From: Candidatus Pullichristensenella stercoripullorum
GTDB taxonomy: Bacteria > Bacillota > Clostridia > Christensenellales > Aristaeellaceae
Direction: 5' to 3'
Length of the DNA: 6,878 bases
NCBI GenBank assembly: GCA_018712885.1
Contig: DVGE01000272.1
Span: 1-6,878, forward strand
The notes below the pieces were generated by a model. It was not told the DNA's origin and searched no databases. It worked only from the letters and a program-made list of their open reading frames with translations. Both the position numbers and the translations under genes were made by a program. Shown here piece by piece: positions 1-6,878 of this stretch (positions within the stretch are counted from its first letter, which is position 1; every line of letters starts with the position of its first letter).

Positions 1-21
1 TACCAACTGTGCTAACGCCCC
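1..21 (-). tRNA. 5' end of a tRNA gene, truncated by the window edge
   Basis: Read on the minus strand, positions 21 down to 1 spell GGGGCGT-TA-GCAC-AGTTGGTA. This fits nucleotides 1-21 of a tRNA: a 7-nt acceptor strand, U8 and A9, a 4-nt D-stem strand GCAC, and a D-loop with the invariant A14, G15, G18, G19 and A21. The anticodon, the 3' half and the terminator lie outside the window, so the amino acid cannot be named. A consensus-like leftward promoter sits at the right distance upstream, which supports a real gene and not a chance match. Only 21 nt are visible, so the D-stem partner GTGC that should follow cannot be checked here. Confidence 0.72.
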
Positions 22-27
22 ACAAAT

Positions 28-42
28 CGTTCGTTTCGAACG
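28..42 (-). repeat. Perfect inverted repeat in the tRNA leader
   Basis: CGTTCG (28-33), a 3-nt spacer, and CGAACG (37-42) form a perfect 6-bp inverted repeat. In the leftward transcript it would fold as a hairpin with an AAA loop, filling nearly the whole leader between the predicted start and the mature tRNA end, with 6 nt left over. It could instead be a DNA operator between the two divergent promoters. The repeat is seen directly; either role is inference. Confidence 0.55.
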
Positions 43-48
43 CAATCT

Positions 49-77
49 ATTCTACCACAACGCAGGAAAAAATGCAA
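49..77 (-). promoter_or_regulatory. Leftward sigma-A promoter for the tRNA gene
   Basis: On the minus strand there is a -35 TTGCAT (77-72), a 17-nt spacer and a -10 TAGAAT (54-49), preceded by TGG at 57-55 that makes an extended -10. Transcription should start near 46-42, about 20 nt before the first tRNA nucleotide. It stands back-to-back with the rarA promoter. Confidence 0.65.
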
Positions 78-150
78 TACGTGTGCGCGCCTGTCATTCT
101 GTTAAATTTTTAATTCCCTTGACGATCGCAAAAACGCGGCGCGCGGGGAA

Positions 151-178
151 TTGCGCTTTTCCTGTTTTCTGGTATAAT
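151..178 (+). promoter_or_regulatory. Sigma-A promoter of rarA with extended -10
   Basis: A perfect TATAAT at 173-178 is preceded by TGG at 170-172 (extended -10). A weaker -35, TTGCGC (151-156), lies 16 nt upstream. The predicted start near 185 gives a 5' leader of roughly 38 nt. A strong extended -10 can offset a poor -35. Confidence 0.7.
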
Positions 179-211
179 GCTGTTAAACACGCGGCGCATT
201 GCCGCACGAAC

Positions 212-216
212 AGGAG
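212..216 (+). promoter_or_regulatory. rarA ribosome binding site
   Basis: AGGAG lies 6 nt before the ATG at 223. This fixes the start there and not at the in-frame TTG at 199, which has no purine-rich site before it and would place the Shine-Dalgarno motif inside the gene. Confidence 0.85.
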
Positions 217-222
217 AAGCAT

Positions 223-1548
223 ATGGACGATCTTTTTTCCGCAGGAGCAGGAATGGACAGGCTCGCGCCGCTCGCAGACAGGATGCGTCCGCGCACGCTC
301 GCGGAATTCATCGGCCAGGAGCAGATCGTGGGGGAGGGGAAGCTCCTGCGCCGCGCCATCGAAGCCGATCGCCTGACCAGTTCGATCTTCTGGGGGCCGC
401 CGGGAACGGGAAAAACCACGCTCGCCTCGATCATCGCCGAGACCACGCGCGCGGCTTTTGTCAAGCTCAATGCTGTAACCAGCGGCGTCGCGGACGTGCG
501 TGAAGTCCTCAAGACAGCGGAGGAGAGGCTAAAGCTCTATGGCCAGACAACGTATCTTCTTCTGGACGAGTGTCATCGCTGGTCGAAGGCGCAATCGGAT
601 TCCATCCTGCCGGCCATCGAGCGCGGGGTGATCCGCTTCATCGGCTCCACCACGGAAAACCCGATGATCGCCATGACGCCCGCCATCGTCAGCCGTTGCC
701 GTCTGTTTCGCTTTGAGGCGCTGAAGTTGGAGGACGTCAAGCGCGCCGTGCGGCAAGCCATCGCCGACCGCGAGCGCGGCTACGGGGATCAATATGTCCG
801 CATCGACGACGACGCGCTCGACCACATCGCGCGCGTTGCGAATGGCGACGCGCGTTCAGCGCTCAACGCGCTGGAATTGGCGGTGCTCACCACGCCCATG
901 GACGCGGGCGGCTCCACGCACATCACGCTCGCCATCGCTGAGGAATCCATCCAGAGCCGCGTGATGCGCATGGACGAGAGCCTGCTTTACGATATGCTCT
1001 CCGCCTTTTGCAAATCTCTGCGCGGTTCGGACAGCGACGCGGCGTTGGCATGGTTCGCGCGCATGGTCTATGGCGGGGTCGATCCGCGCATCGTCATGCG
1101 CCGCGTCATCGTCCATGCCAGCGAAGACGTGGGCATGGCAAACCCCATGGCCTTGCAGCAGGCCGTAGCCGCGTATCAGGCGTTGGAAGCAGTGGGCATG
1201 CCCGAAGCGCGCCTCGCCATCGCGCAGGCGATCATCGCCGTTTGCGAGAGCCCCAAATCCAACGCCGTGCTCATGGCCGTGGAGCGCGCGCTGGCTGACG
1301 CGGAAAAGGGAGGCTTCCAAAGCGTCCCGCAGCATTTGCGCGACACGCACTACCATGGCGCGGAAAAGCTCGGCTCCGGCGAGGGCTACAAATACGTGCA
1401 CGACTATCCGGGTCACTTTGTTCGACAGGAATACCGGCCTTTGGAAGCGGGCGGCTTTCCTTATTACGTCCCCTCGCGCCAGGGATATGAGAACGAGGTG
1501 CGTTCGCTGCGCAAAACGCGCGGCTTCGAAGATCCGCCAAAGGATTGA
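223..1548 (+). CDS. rarA: Replication-associated recombination protein A (RarA/MgsA), AAA+ ATPase
   Basis: The product is a 441-residue clamp-loader-like AAA+ ATPase. The family (E. coli RarA/MgsA, B. subtilis YrvN) works in the cytoplasm at stalled or gapped replication forks, as tetramers that associate with SSB. Visible landmarks are the N-terminal family block (residues 15-42, with RMRP and the GQ motif), Walker A GPPGTGKT (58-65), a Walker B region reading LLLDECHRW (112-120), sensor 1 FIGSTTENP (139-147), an arginine-finger SRCR (157-160), and sensor 2 GDARSALNALE (208-218). The C-terminal tetramerisation region contains RGSDSDAAL (267-275), ASEDVGMANP (299-308) and HLRDTHYHGAEKLG (371-384). 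Length is typical for the family. The Walker B surroundings are unusual: most members read DEVHRFNKxQQD, this one DECHRWSKAQSD. It appears to be transcribed alone from its own promoter; no clear terminator follows it. Confidence 0.97.
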   Translation: MDDLFSAGAGMDRLAPLADRMRPRTLAEFIGQEQIVGEGKLLRRAIEADRLTSSIFWGPPGTGKTTLASIIAETTRAAFVKLNAVTSGVADVREVLKTAEERLKLYGQTTYLLLDECHRWSKAQSDSILPAIERGVIRFIGSTTENPMIAMTPAIVSRCRLFRFEALKLEDVKRAVRQAIADRERGYGDQYVRIDDDALDHIARVANGDARSALNALELAVLTTPMDAGGSTHITLAIAEESIQSRVMRMDESLLYDMLSAFCKSLRGSDSDAALAWFARMVYGGVDPRIVMRRVIVHASEDVGMANPMALQQAVAAYQALEAVGMPEARLAIAQAIIAVCESPKSNAVLMAVERALADAEKGGFQSVPQHLRDTHYHGAEKLGSGEGYKYVHDYPGHFVRQEYRPLEAGGFPYYVPSRQGYENEVRSLRKTRGFEDPPKD

Positions 1549-1582
1549 CAAATACTTTTTACATGGCGTTTGCGACCAAAAA

Positions 1583-1611
1583 ATGACAAAGGGTGGCGAA
1601 TATTATATAAT
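1583..1611 (+). promoter_or_regulatory. Sigma-A promoter of the VanW-domain gene
   Basis: ATGACA (1583-1588; 5 of 6 consensus) is followed by a 17-nt spacer and a perfect TATAAT (1606-1611). The predicted start near 1618 gives a leader of about 40 nt. The -10 lies inside a perfect 14-bp palindrome. Confidence 0.75.
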
Positions 1612-1613
1612 AT
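1600..1613. repeat. Perfect 14-bp AT palindrome over the -10 element
   Basis: ATATTATATAATAT at 1600-1613 equals its own reverse complement, centred between 1606 and 1607. It contains TATAAT on both strands (plus 1606-1611, minus 1607-1602). It might be an operator, a bidirectional -10, or simply an AT-rich promoter that happens to be symmetric. Confidence 0.6.
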
Positions 1614-1658
1614 AGACAACACGCTGAAATGGCGTAACTTTTTCATGGAGCGAGAGAC

Positions 1659-2906
1659 ATGAGCGATCTTCAGGCAAAGAAGCAGTCGTCAAAGCCGGCC
1701 AAGCGCGTTGGCGCCGTCCCTGCCGCGGCGGGCAAGACCACGCCCAAAGGCAGCCGCGCCGGTCACCTCAAGGCAAAGAAGCTCCTTTTGAAGCGCCGCC
1801 GCCGGCAGATGCGCATCGTCCTGGCCCTGGCGGGGCTGATCGTGATCCTGCTCGCCTTATGCGGTTGGCAGTTTGCCGAATACAGGGGTTTTCAGCACAA
1901 GCGCGCCGTGGTGGACGGCGACACGTTCTTTGACGGCGTCTTTGTCGAAGGTGTGGATGTGTCCGCCATGTCGCTCGAAGAAGCGCTGACCTACTGGGAG
2001 GAAAACATCGAGCCTGTCCATGCCGCCCGCACCGTCGTGCTTTCAGACGGCACGAAGATCGTCGCCTCGGACGTCGGTTATACCAGCAACTACCGTCAAG
2101 TGCTGCAGACAGCCTACGACGCATGCCGCACAGGGAGCCTGGACGATCAATTCCAAACGTTGGGCAACATGGGCGCCGGCAAGGACTACGCCGTTTCCCG
2201 CACGTATTGTACGCGCGAGGCGCTGGAGGGAGTTGCCCTTAACGTTGCCCTGAGCACGGATCACCTGCCGATCGACGCCAAGCCGGTCGATTTCGACGCG
2301 GATACGTGCATGTTCGTCTTTGGCGAACCCACCGACGGGCAGACGCTGGATCGGGAGGCGCTGTATAAGGATGTTGAAGCCTCGTTCGCGCAGGGCGGGG
2401 GAGAGGTGGAGCTGCAGTTTGTTTACACGGAGGCGGAAGTCCCTGTGGATCGCTATGGTCTCATCGCCTCGTATACCACTGACGCCAGCACGTCTTCTTC
2501 GGCGCGCATCCACAACATCCGCCTTGCGCTCGAGACCATCAATGGCACCTGCCTGGAGCCGGGCGAGGTATTCTCCTTCAACGGCGTGGTGGGCGAGCGC
2601 ACCGAGGAAACCGGGTATCGCCCCGCGCCCGCGTATTCGCGGATGCAGACCGTCATGGAGTACGGGGGCGGCATCTGCCAGGTGTCCTCCACGCTCTACG
2701 CGGCGGTGGCTCAGACGGGGCTGGAGATCGTCGAGCGCCACAGTCACTCCCTCAACGTCAACTACATTCCCCGCGGCATGGACGCCACGGTGGATTGGGG
2801 CAACAAGGATTTCAAGTTTGCCAACAATACCGACGAACCCATCTACATCGTTGGCTATGTGGACGGCTTTGAGCAGGTATACATCGGCCTGTACGGACGG
2901 CTCTGA
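1659..2906 (+). CDS. Membrane-anchored VanW-domain protein (YoaR-like), function unknown
   Basis: The 415-residue product has three parts. A cytoplasmic tail (about 1-50) is very basic: 16 Lys/Arg and one acidic residue. A single membrane segment follows (about 52-70, IVLALAGLIVILLALCGW), giving an N-in, C-out orientation. The extracellular part has a region resembling the peptidoglycan-binding-4 domains that usually precede VanW (about 90-265), then the VanW domain (about 270-405). VanW hallmarks are RIHNIRLALETING (283-296), GEVFSFNGVVGERT (302-315), GGGICQVSSTLY (336-347) and RHSHSLNVNYIPRGMDATVDWG (360-381, quoted in part by its key residues His361, His363 and Asp379). A G5 domain, common at the C-terminus of relatives, is absent. 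The family is named after an accessory gene in vanB clusters; its biochemical role is not established, and nothing here suggests vancomycin resistance. A wall-related role is inference. GGAG (1647-1650), 8 nt before the ATG, supports the start. It has its own promoter and terminator, so it looks monocistronic. Confidence 0.93.
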   Translation: MSDLQAKKQSSKPAKRVGAVPAAAGKTTPKGSRAGHLKAKKLLLKRRRRQMRIVLALAGLIVILLALCGWQFAEYRGFQHKRAVVDGDTFFDGVFVEGVDVSAMSLEEALTYWEENIEPVHAARTVVLSDGTKIVASDVGYTSNYRQVLQTAYDACRTGSLDDQFQTLGNMGAGKDYAVSRTYCTREALEGVALNVALSTDHLPIDAKPVDFDADTCMFVFGEPTDGQTLDREALYKDVEASFAQGGGEVELQFVYTEAEVPVDRYGLIASYTTDASTSSSARIHNIRLALETINGTCLEPGEVFSFNGVVGERTEETGYRPAPAYSRMQTVMEYGGGICQVSSTLYAAVAQTGLEIVERHSHSLNVNYIPRGMDATVDWGNKDFKFANNTDEPIYIVGYVDGFEQVYIGLYGRL

Positions 2907-2912
2907 CGCGGT

Positions 2913-2928
2913 CGCGCCCCAAGGCGCG
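2913..2928 (+). repeat. Small hairpin just upstream of the terminator
   Basis: CGCGCC (2913-2918), loop CCAA, GGCGCG (2923-2928) gives a 6-bp GC-only stem ending 5 nt before the main terminator stem. It has no T-run of its own. It may help pausing or protect the 3' end. Confidence 0.5.
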
Positions 2929-2933
2929 CGCGA

Positions 2934-2973
2934 GGCGGCGCGGAAGCGAAAACGCTCCGCGCTGCCATTTTTT
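2934..2973 (+). terminator. Strong intrinsic terminator after the VanW-domain gene
   Basis: GGCGGCGCGGAAGCG (2934-2948) pairs with CGCTCCGCGCTGCC (2953-2966) across an AAAA loop. The stem has 14 pairs with one bulged A and one G-U pair, and is followed by a run of six T (2968-2973). It isolates the VanW-domain gene from the tig operon. Confidence 0.93.
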
Positions 2974-3027
2974 ACTCAAATCTAACCGCGAAAAACCGTC
3001 AGGTTGGTGGAATTTTACGTTGATGTG

Positions 3028-3056
3028 TTGAAAAAGGCGAACAATTCTGATATACT
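3028..3056 (+). promoter_or_regulatory. Sigma-A promoter of the tig-clpP-clpX operon
   Basis: TTGAAA (3028-3033), a 17-nt spacer, and TATACT (3051-3056) preceded by TGA (extended -10). The predicted start near 3063 gives a leader of about 40 nt. I see no CIRCE or CtsR-type heptad repeat around it, so expression looks constitutive from the visible sequence. Confidence 0.82.
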
Positions 3057-3103
3057 GTATCCTTGGCAATATGGAAAAGCAGGTCTAAACAGGAGGATGG
3101 AAC

Positions 3104-4393
3104 ATGGCTACCACGTTTGAAAAGCTCTCGTCCAACAAGGTAAAGCTGGGCTTTGTCGTAGAAAGTGAAAAGTTCGATGAAGGCATCCACAAGGCGTATC
3201 TGAAGAACGTCAAGAAGTTCAACATCCCCGGCTTCCGCCGCGGCAAGGCCCCGATGAAGATCATCGAGAATTATTACGGCCCCGGCGTGTTCTACGAGGA
3301 CGCTTTCGATATTATTTTCCCGGACATCTACCGCGCCGCGCTGGAGGAGCACGACGTCAAGCCCGTCGACCGCCCCGAGCTGGACGTGGAGCAGATCGAG
3401 AAGGGCAAGGAGCTCAAATTCACCGTGGAAGTGTTCGTGCGCCCGGACGTGGAGCTCGGCCAGTATACCCATCTCGGCATTGAGAAGAAGGTCGAAGAAG
3501 TCACCGACGACGATGTGATGGCCGACATCGAGCGCGCCCGCGACCGCGCCGCCCGCTATGTCGAAGTCACCGACCGCGAAGCCAAGCTGGACGACCAGGC
3601 CAACATCGACTATCAGGGCCTGCTCGACGGCGTGCCCTTCGAGGGCGGCACCGCGCAGGGCCATGAGCTCGTGCTCGGCTCCGGCGCCTTCATCCCCGGC
3701 TTTGAGGATCAGGTCGTGGGCATGAAGATCGGCGAGGAGAAGGACCTGAACGTCACCTTCCCGGAGAACTACCATTCCGAGGAGCTCGCCGGCAAGCCCG
3801 TCGTGTTCAAAGTCAAGCTCAACAGCCTGCGCGAAAAGGAAGTGCCTGAGCTGGACGATGAATTTGTCAAGGATGTTTCGGAGACCGCCAACACGGTTGA
3901 TGAATATAAAAAGGAGATCCGCGAAAAGCTGGAAAAGCAGGCCGAGGAGCGCGCCGACGCGGCGTTTGAGTCCGAGATCATCGAGACGGTTTCCGACAAC
4001 GCCAAGATCGACATCCCCAAGGCCATGGTCGAGGAGCAGATCGACGTCATGCTGCGCGATATGGAGCTGCGCATGATGTACCAGGGCCTGCGCATGCAGG
4101 ATTTCCTCAAGTACTCCGGCCAGACCATGGAGCAGCTGCGCGACACCTACCGCCAGCAGGCCGAGGACCGCGTCAAGACGCAGCTGACCCTCGAAGCCAT
4201 CACCAAGGCCGAGGGCATCGAGCCCACCGACGAGGAGATCGACAAGGAGCTTTCCCGCTTCGCCGAGCAGGGCAAGAAGACCCTCGAGGAGTTCAAGAAG
4301 GACATGCCGGAAGGCGATCTTGAATACTTCAAGGAGGTCGCTTCCATCAACAAGACCGTGAAATTCCTCAAGGACAACGCCGGCAAGGAATAA
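3104..4393 (+). CDS. tig: Trigger factor, ribosome-associated chaperone
   Basis: The 429-residue product binds at the ribosomal exit tunnel and shields nascent chains; it also has a peptidyl-prolyl isomerase domain. The N-terminal ribosome-binding domain (about 1-115) carries the signature loop GFRRGKAP (43-50), which contacts ribosomal protein L23 in the family. An FKBP-type domain (about 160-243) includes NIDYQGLLDG (167-176), FIPGFEDQVVGMKIGE (196-211) and FPENYHSEELAGKP (219-232). The C-terminal part (about 250-429) is a charged helical region forming the chaperone arms. Length is typical. A perfect AGGAGG (3091-3096) lies 7 nt before the ATG. It is the first gene of an operon with clpP (51 bp downstream) and clpX, an order common in Bacillota. 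Codon use is very C-rich, as expected for a highly expressed gene in a GC-rich genome. Confidence 0.98.
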   Translation: MATTFEKLSSNKVKLGFVVESEKFDEGIHKAYLKNVKKFNIPGFRRGKAPMKIIENYYGPGVFYEDAFDIIFPDIYRAALEEHDVKPVDRPELDVEQIEKGKELKFTVEVFVRPDVELGQYTHLGIEKKVEEVTDDDVMADIERARDRAARYVEVTDREAKLDDQANIDYQGLLDGVPFEGGTAQGHELVLGSGAFIPGFEDQVVGMKIGEEKDLNVTFPENYHSEELAGKPVVFKVKLNSLREKEVPELDDEFVKDVSETANTVDEYKKEIREKLEKQAEERADAAFESEIIETVSDNAKIDIPKAMVEEQIDVMLRDMELRMMYQGLRMQDFLKYSGQTMEQLRDTYRQQAEDRVKTQLTLEAITKAEGIEPTDEEIDKELSRFAEQGKKTLEEFKKDMPEGDLEYFKEVASINKTVKFLKDNAGKE

Positions 4394-4432
4394 GGCGATC
4401 TTCGTTGCTCATACTGAAAATACAACGCATTG

Positions 4433-4438
4433 GGAGGT
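4433..4438 (+). promoter_or_regulatory. clpP ribosome binding site
   Basis: GGAGGT lies 6 nt before the ATG at 4445. An in-frame TTG at 4430 directly abuts this site and cannot be the start, so the protein begins MNLIPY. Confidence 0.9.
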
Positions 4439-4444
4439 GCGCCC

Positions 4445-5029
4445 ATGAACCTGATACCTTATGTTGTTGAACAGACCAACCGCGGGGAGCGTTCCTACGA
4501 CATCTTCTCCCGGCTCTTGAAGGACCGCATCGTGTTCCTGGGCGGCGAGATCGACGACGATACGGCCAACCTCGTCGTCGCCCAGATGCTCTTTCTGGAG
4601 ATGGAGGACCCGGATCAGGACATCATGCTCTACATCAACAGTCCTGGCGGCTCCACCTCCGCGGGCATGGCCATTTATGACACCATGCACTACGTCAAGT
4701 GCGAAGTCTCCACCGTGTGCGTGGGCATGGCCGCCTCCATGGGCGCGTTTTTGCTCGCGGCGGGCGCGAAGGGCAAGCGCAAGGCCCTGCCTAACGCCGA
4801 GATCATGATCCACCAGCCGCTCGGCGGCGCGCGCGGTCAGGCGACGGACATCGCCATTCAAGCTGAGCAGATCATGCGCATCAAGCGCAAGATGAACGAG
4901 CTGCTCTCCAAGCACACCGGCCAGACCATCAAGACCATCGAAAAGGACGTGGAGCGCGACCACTACATGACCGCCGACGAAGCCCTCAAGTACGGCCTCA
5001 TCGACGAGATCATCGCGCCGAGGAGATAA
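4445..5029 (+). CDS. clpP: ATP-dependent Clp protease proteolytic subunit
   Basis: The 194-residue serine protease normally assembles as two stacked heptameric rings and degrades polypeptides threaded in by ClpX (or ClpC/ClpA). The catalytic triad sits at the classic numbering: Ser98 in GMAASMG (94-100), His123 in MIHQPLGG (121-128) and Asp172 in ERDHYM (170-175). The oxyanion-loop motif SPGGS is at 66-70. The start [20 protein letters not shown] is the usual ClpP N-terminus, with the short processed end and the axial-loop residues. All active-site elements are intact and the length is standard. It stands 51 bp after tig, without a terminator or a convincing promoter between them, and 7 bp before clpX, so it is probably co-transcribed with both. 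Confidence 0.99.
   Translation: MNLIPYVVEQTNRGERSYDIFSRLLKDRIVFLGGEIDDDTANLVVAQMLFLEMEDPDQDIMLYINSPGGSTSAGMAIYDTMHYVKCEVSTVCVGMAASMGAFLLAAGAKGKRKALPNAEIMIHQPLGGARGQATDIAIQAEQIMRIKRKMNELLSKHTGQTIKTIEKDVERDHYMTADEALKYGLIDEIIAPRR
5021..5026 (+). promoter_or_regulatory. clpX ribosome binding site inside the end of clpP
   Basis: AGGAGA spans the last two sense codons of clpP (Arg-Arg) and lies 10 nt before the clpX ATG at 5037. Ribosomes ending clpP finish on top of this site, which favours translational coupling of protease and unfoldase. Confidence 0.8.
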
Positions 5030-5036
5030 GTCAATC

Positions 5037-6341
<1,305 letters not shown>

Positions 6342-6347
6342 GAGAAC

Positions 6348-6382
6348 GCGGAACGGTCGCAAGGCCGTTCCGCTGTGTTTTT
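6348..6382 (+). terminator. Intrinsic terminator of the tig-clpP-clpX operon
   Basis: GCGGAACGG (6348-6356) pairs perfectly with CCGTTCCGC (6365-6373) across an 8-nt loop. A TGTG stretch and five T (6378-6382) follow. The stem begins 7 bp after the clpX stop. On the minus strand the same stem is followed by a pyrimidine-rich stretch with only short T-runs, so it may act weakly for the convergent gene too. Confidence 0.85.
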
Positions 6383-6401
6383 GGCGCCGGGCTCATCGCG
6401 C

Positions 6402-6866
6402 TCATGCGAGGCCGAAAGGCAAGAACGCCAGATACCACGCGTCCTTGCCCAGCTCCGCTTCGCAATAGGCGCGCAGGTCTTCGTCGATGGACGCGGCCAC
6501 GTATACGCCCGACCACTCCGTGTCCCAGGAAAACGCCGTGGCGAAGAACACGCCGCCGCGCAGCGAGCGCATGTCGCGAAAGCATCCCTCGACCGCCGCC
6601 GCGCCCTCGGGCAGGCAAAGGACGGCCACCGTGACCCGGCGCGTCCCCACCGCGCCCGGCTCGCGGCGATACAGCCGCCATCGGCCATCGGGCAAGCGCT
6701 CCGCACCGTCAAATTCGTACTCCTCCAACGCCTCTGCCGCGCATATCGCCGCCGGAACGCCCGCGTCCAGCAGCCGCGCCCGCTCTTTCGCCTCGTGACA
6801 ATGCCAGAACAGGCACACGAGGACTAGGGGAAGGAGGAAAAGCGCCCTTGTCTTGCGAAACTCCAC
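6402..6866 (-). CDS. Unrecognised small membrane-anchored or secreted protein
   Basis: I do not recognise this gene. From the GTG at 6866 it encodes 154 residues; the frame stays open to the window edge (four more codons), and no Shine-Dalgarno site is visible before the GTG, so the true start may lie outside. The N-terminus is basic (EFRKTR) followed by a hydrophobic stretch (about 9-21), which suggests a signal peptide or single membrane anchor. WHC at 21-23 does not form a proper lipobox. The rest is a mixed soluble domain with alternating strand-like stretches such as GRWRLYRRE (61-69), VTVAVLCLPEG (78-88), GVFFATAFSWDTEW (105-118) and YVAASIDEDLRAY (122-134), and six cysteines (18, 23, 42, 84, 95, 135). 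Residue composition looks protein-like, unlike the Arg/Pro/Ser-rich reading frames on the other strand here. It converges on clpX with 60 bp between the stops. Confidence 0.6.
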   Translation of the reverse strand: MEFRKTRALFLLPLVLVCLFWHCHEAKERARLLDAGVPAAICAAEALEEYEFDGAERLPDGRWRLYRREPGAVGTRRVTVAVLCLPEGAAAVEGCFRDMRSLRGGVFFATAFSWDTEWSGVYVAASIDEDLRAYCEAELGKDAWYLAFLPFGLA

Positions 6867-6878
6867 GCGCAGGGGAAG

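Noticed and set aside
28..42. LexA (SOS) box near rarA
   Set aside because: The Bacillus-type box reads CGAAC...GTTCG; this repeat has the halves in reverse order (GTTCG...CGAAC), and it lies at the tRNA side.
119..124. TTGACG as the rarA -35
   Set aside because: It is 48 bp from the TATAAT, and no -10-like hexamer lies 16-18 bp downstream of it.
856..1551. 231-codon antisense frame over rarA
   Set aside because: Shadow of rarA; His/Arg/Ala-rich composition typical of a non-coding frame.
1621..1645. Terminator after rarA
   Set aside because: Only a 4-bp ACGC/GCGT stem followed by a short T-run, and it lies downstream of the VanW promoter start. Too weak to call.
2043..2747. 234-codon antisense frame over the VanW-domain gene
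   Set aside because: Shadow of a clear coding gene; no motif and no ribosome binding site of note.
1659..2906. Vancomycin resistance determinant
   Set aside because: VanW domains are widespread in Gram-positive genomes without van clusters; no ligase, VanX, VanH or two-component genes are present here.
2999..3775. 258-codon antisense frame over tig and its promoter
   Set aside because: Same codon-bias artefact; the product is repetitive and hydrophobic-acidic, without a recognisable domain.
4403..4427. Hairpin or terminator between tig and clpP
   Set aside because: CGTTG and CAACG could pair, but with a 15-nt loop and no T-run. It is not a terminator, and the genes are probably co-transcribed.
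6375..6827. 150-codon plus-strand frame after clpX
   Set aside because: It begins inside the clpX terminator and has Arg/Ala-rich, non-protein-like composition. The opposite-strand frame is far more plausible.

Overview
The window carries chromosomal housekeeping genes. It looks like a moderately high-GC member of the Clostridia (Bacillota). The evidence is the trigger factor-clpP-clpX gene order, a VanW-domain membrane protein, strong AGGAGG-type ribosome binding sites, GC-rich genes ending mostly in G or C, and AT-rich sigma-A promoters with extended -10 elements. A Christensenellales- or Oscillospirales-type gut organism would fit, but the lineage is inferred from style and not proven.

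Layout from left to right. The first 21 bases are, on the minus strand, the 5' end of a tRNA gene that runs off the window; it has its own leftward promoter and a small hairpin in its leader. Divergent from it is the promoter of rarA (+), a clamp-loader-like AAA+ ATPase that acts at stalled replication forks. A separate sigma-A promoter, whose -10 lies inside a perfect 14-bp palindrome, then drives a single gene for a membrane-anchored VanW-domain protein. That unit is closed by a strong intrinsic terminator. Next comes the protein quality-control operon: promoter, tig (trigger factor), clpP (protease subunit), clpX (unfoldase), intrinsic terminator. Last, convergent on the minus strand, is an unrecognised small protein with a hydrophobic N-terminus; its reading frame is still open at the right edge.

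How the genes work together. Trigger factor meets nascent chains at the ribosome exit. ClpX unfolds tagged or damaged proteins and feeds them into the ClpP chamber. The three genes are tightly spaced (51 and 7 bp), share one promoter and one terminator, and the clpX ribosome binding site lies inside the end of clpP, so coupled expression is likely. RarA and the VanW protein each appear to be transcribed separately, and nothing in the sequence links them functionally to the Clp operon.

I see no mobile element, CRISPR array, phage gene or evident new multi-gene system. The points most worth a second look are the hairpin leader of the edge tRNA, the palindrome over the VanW promoter, the variant Walker B region of RarA, and the unknown convergent gene in a place where lon often follows clpX.
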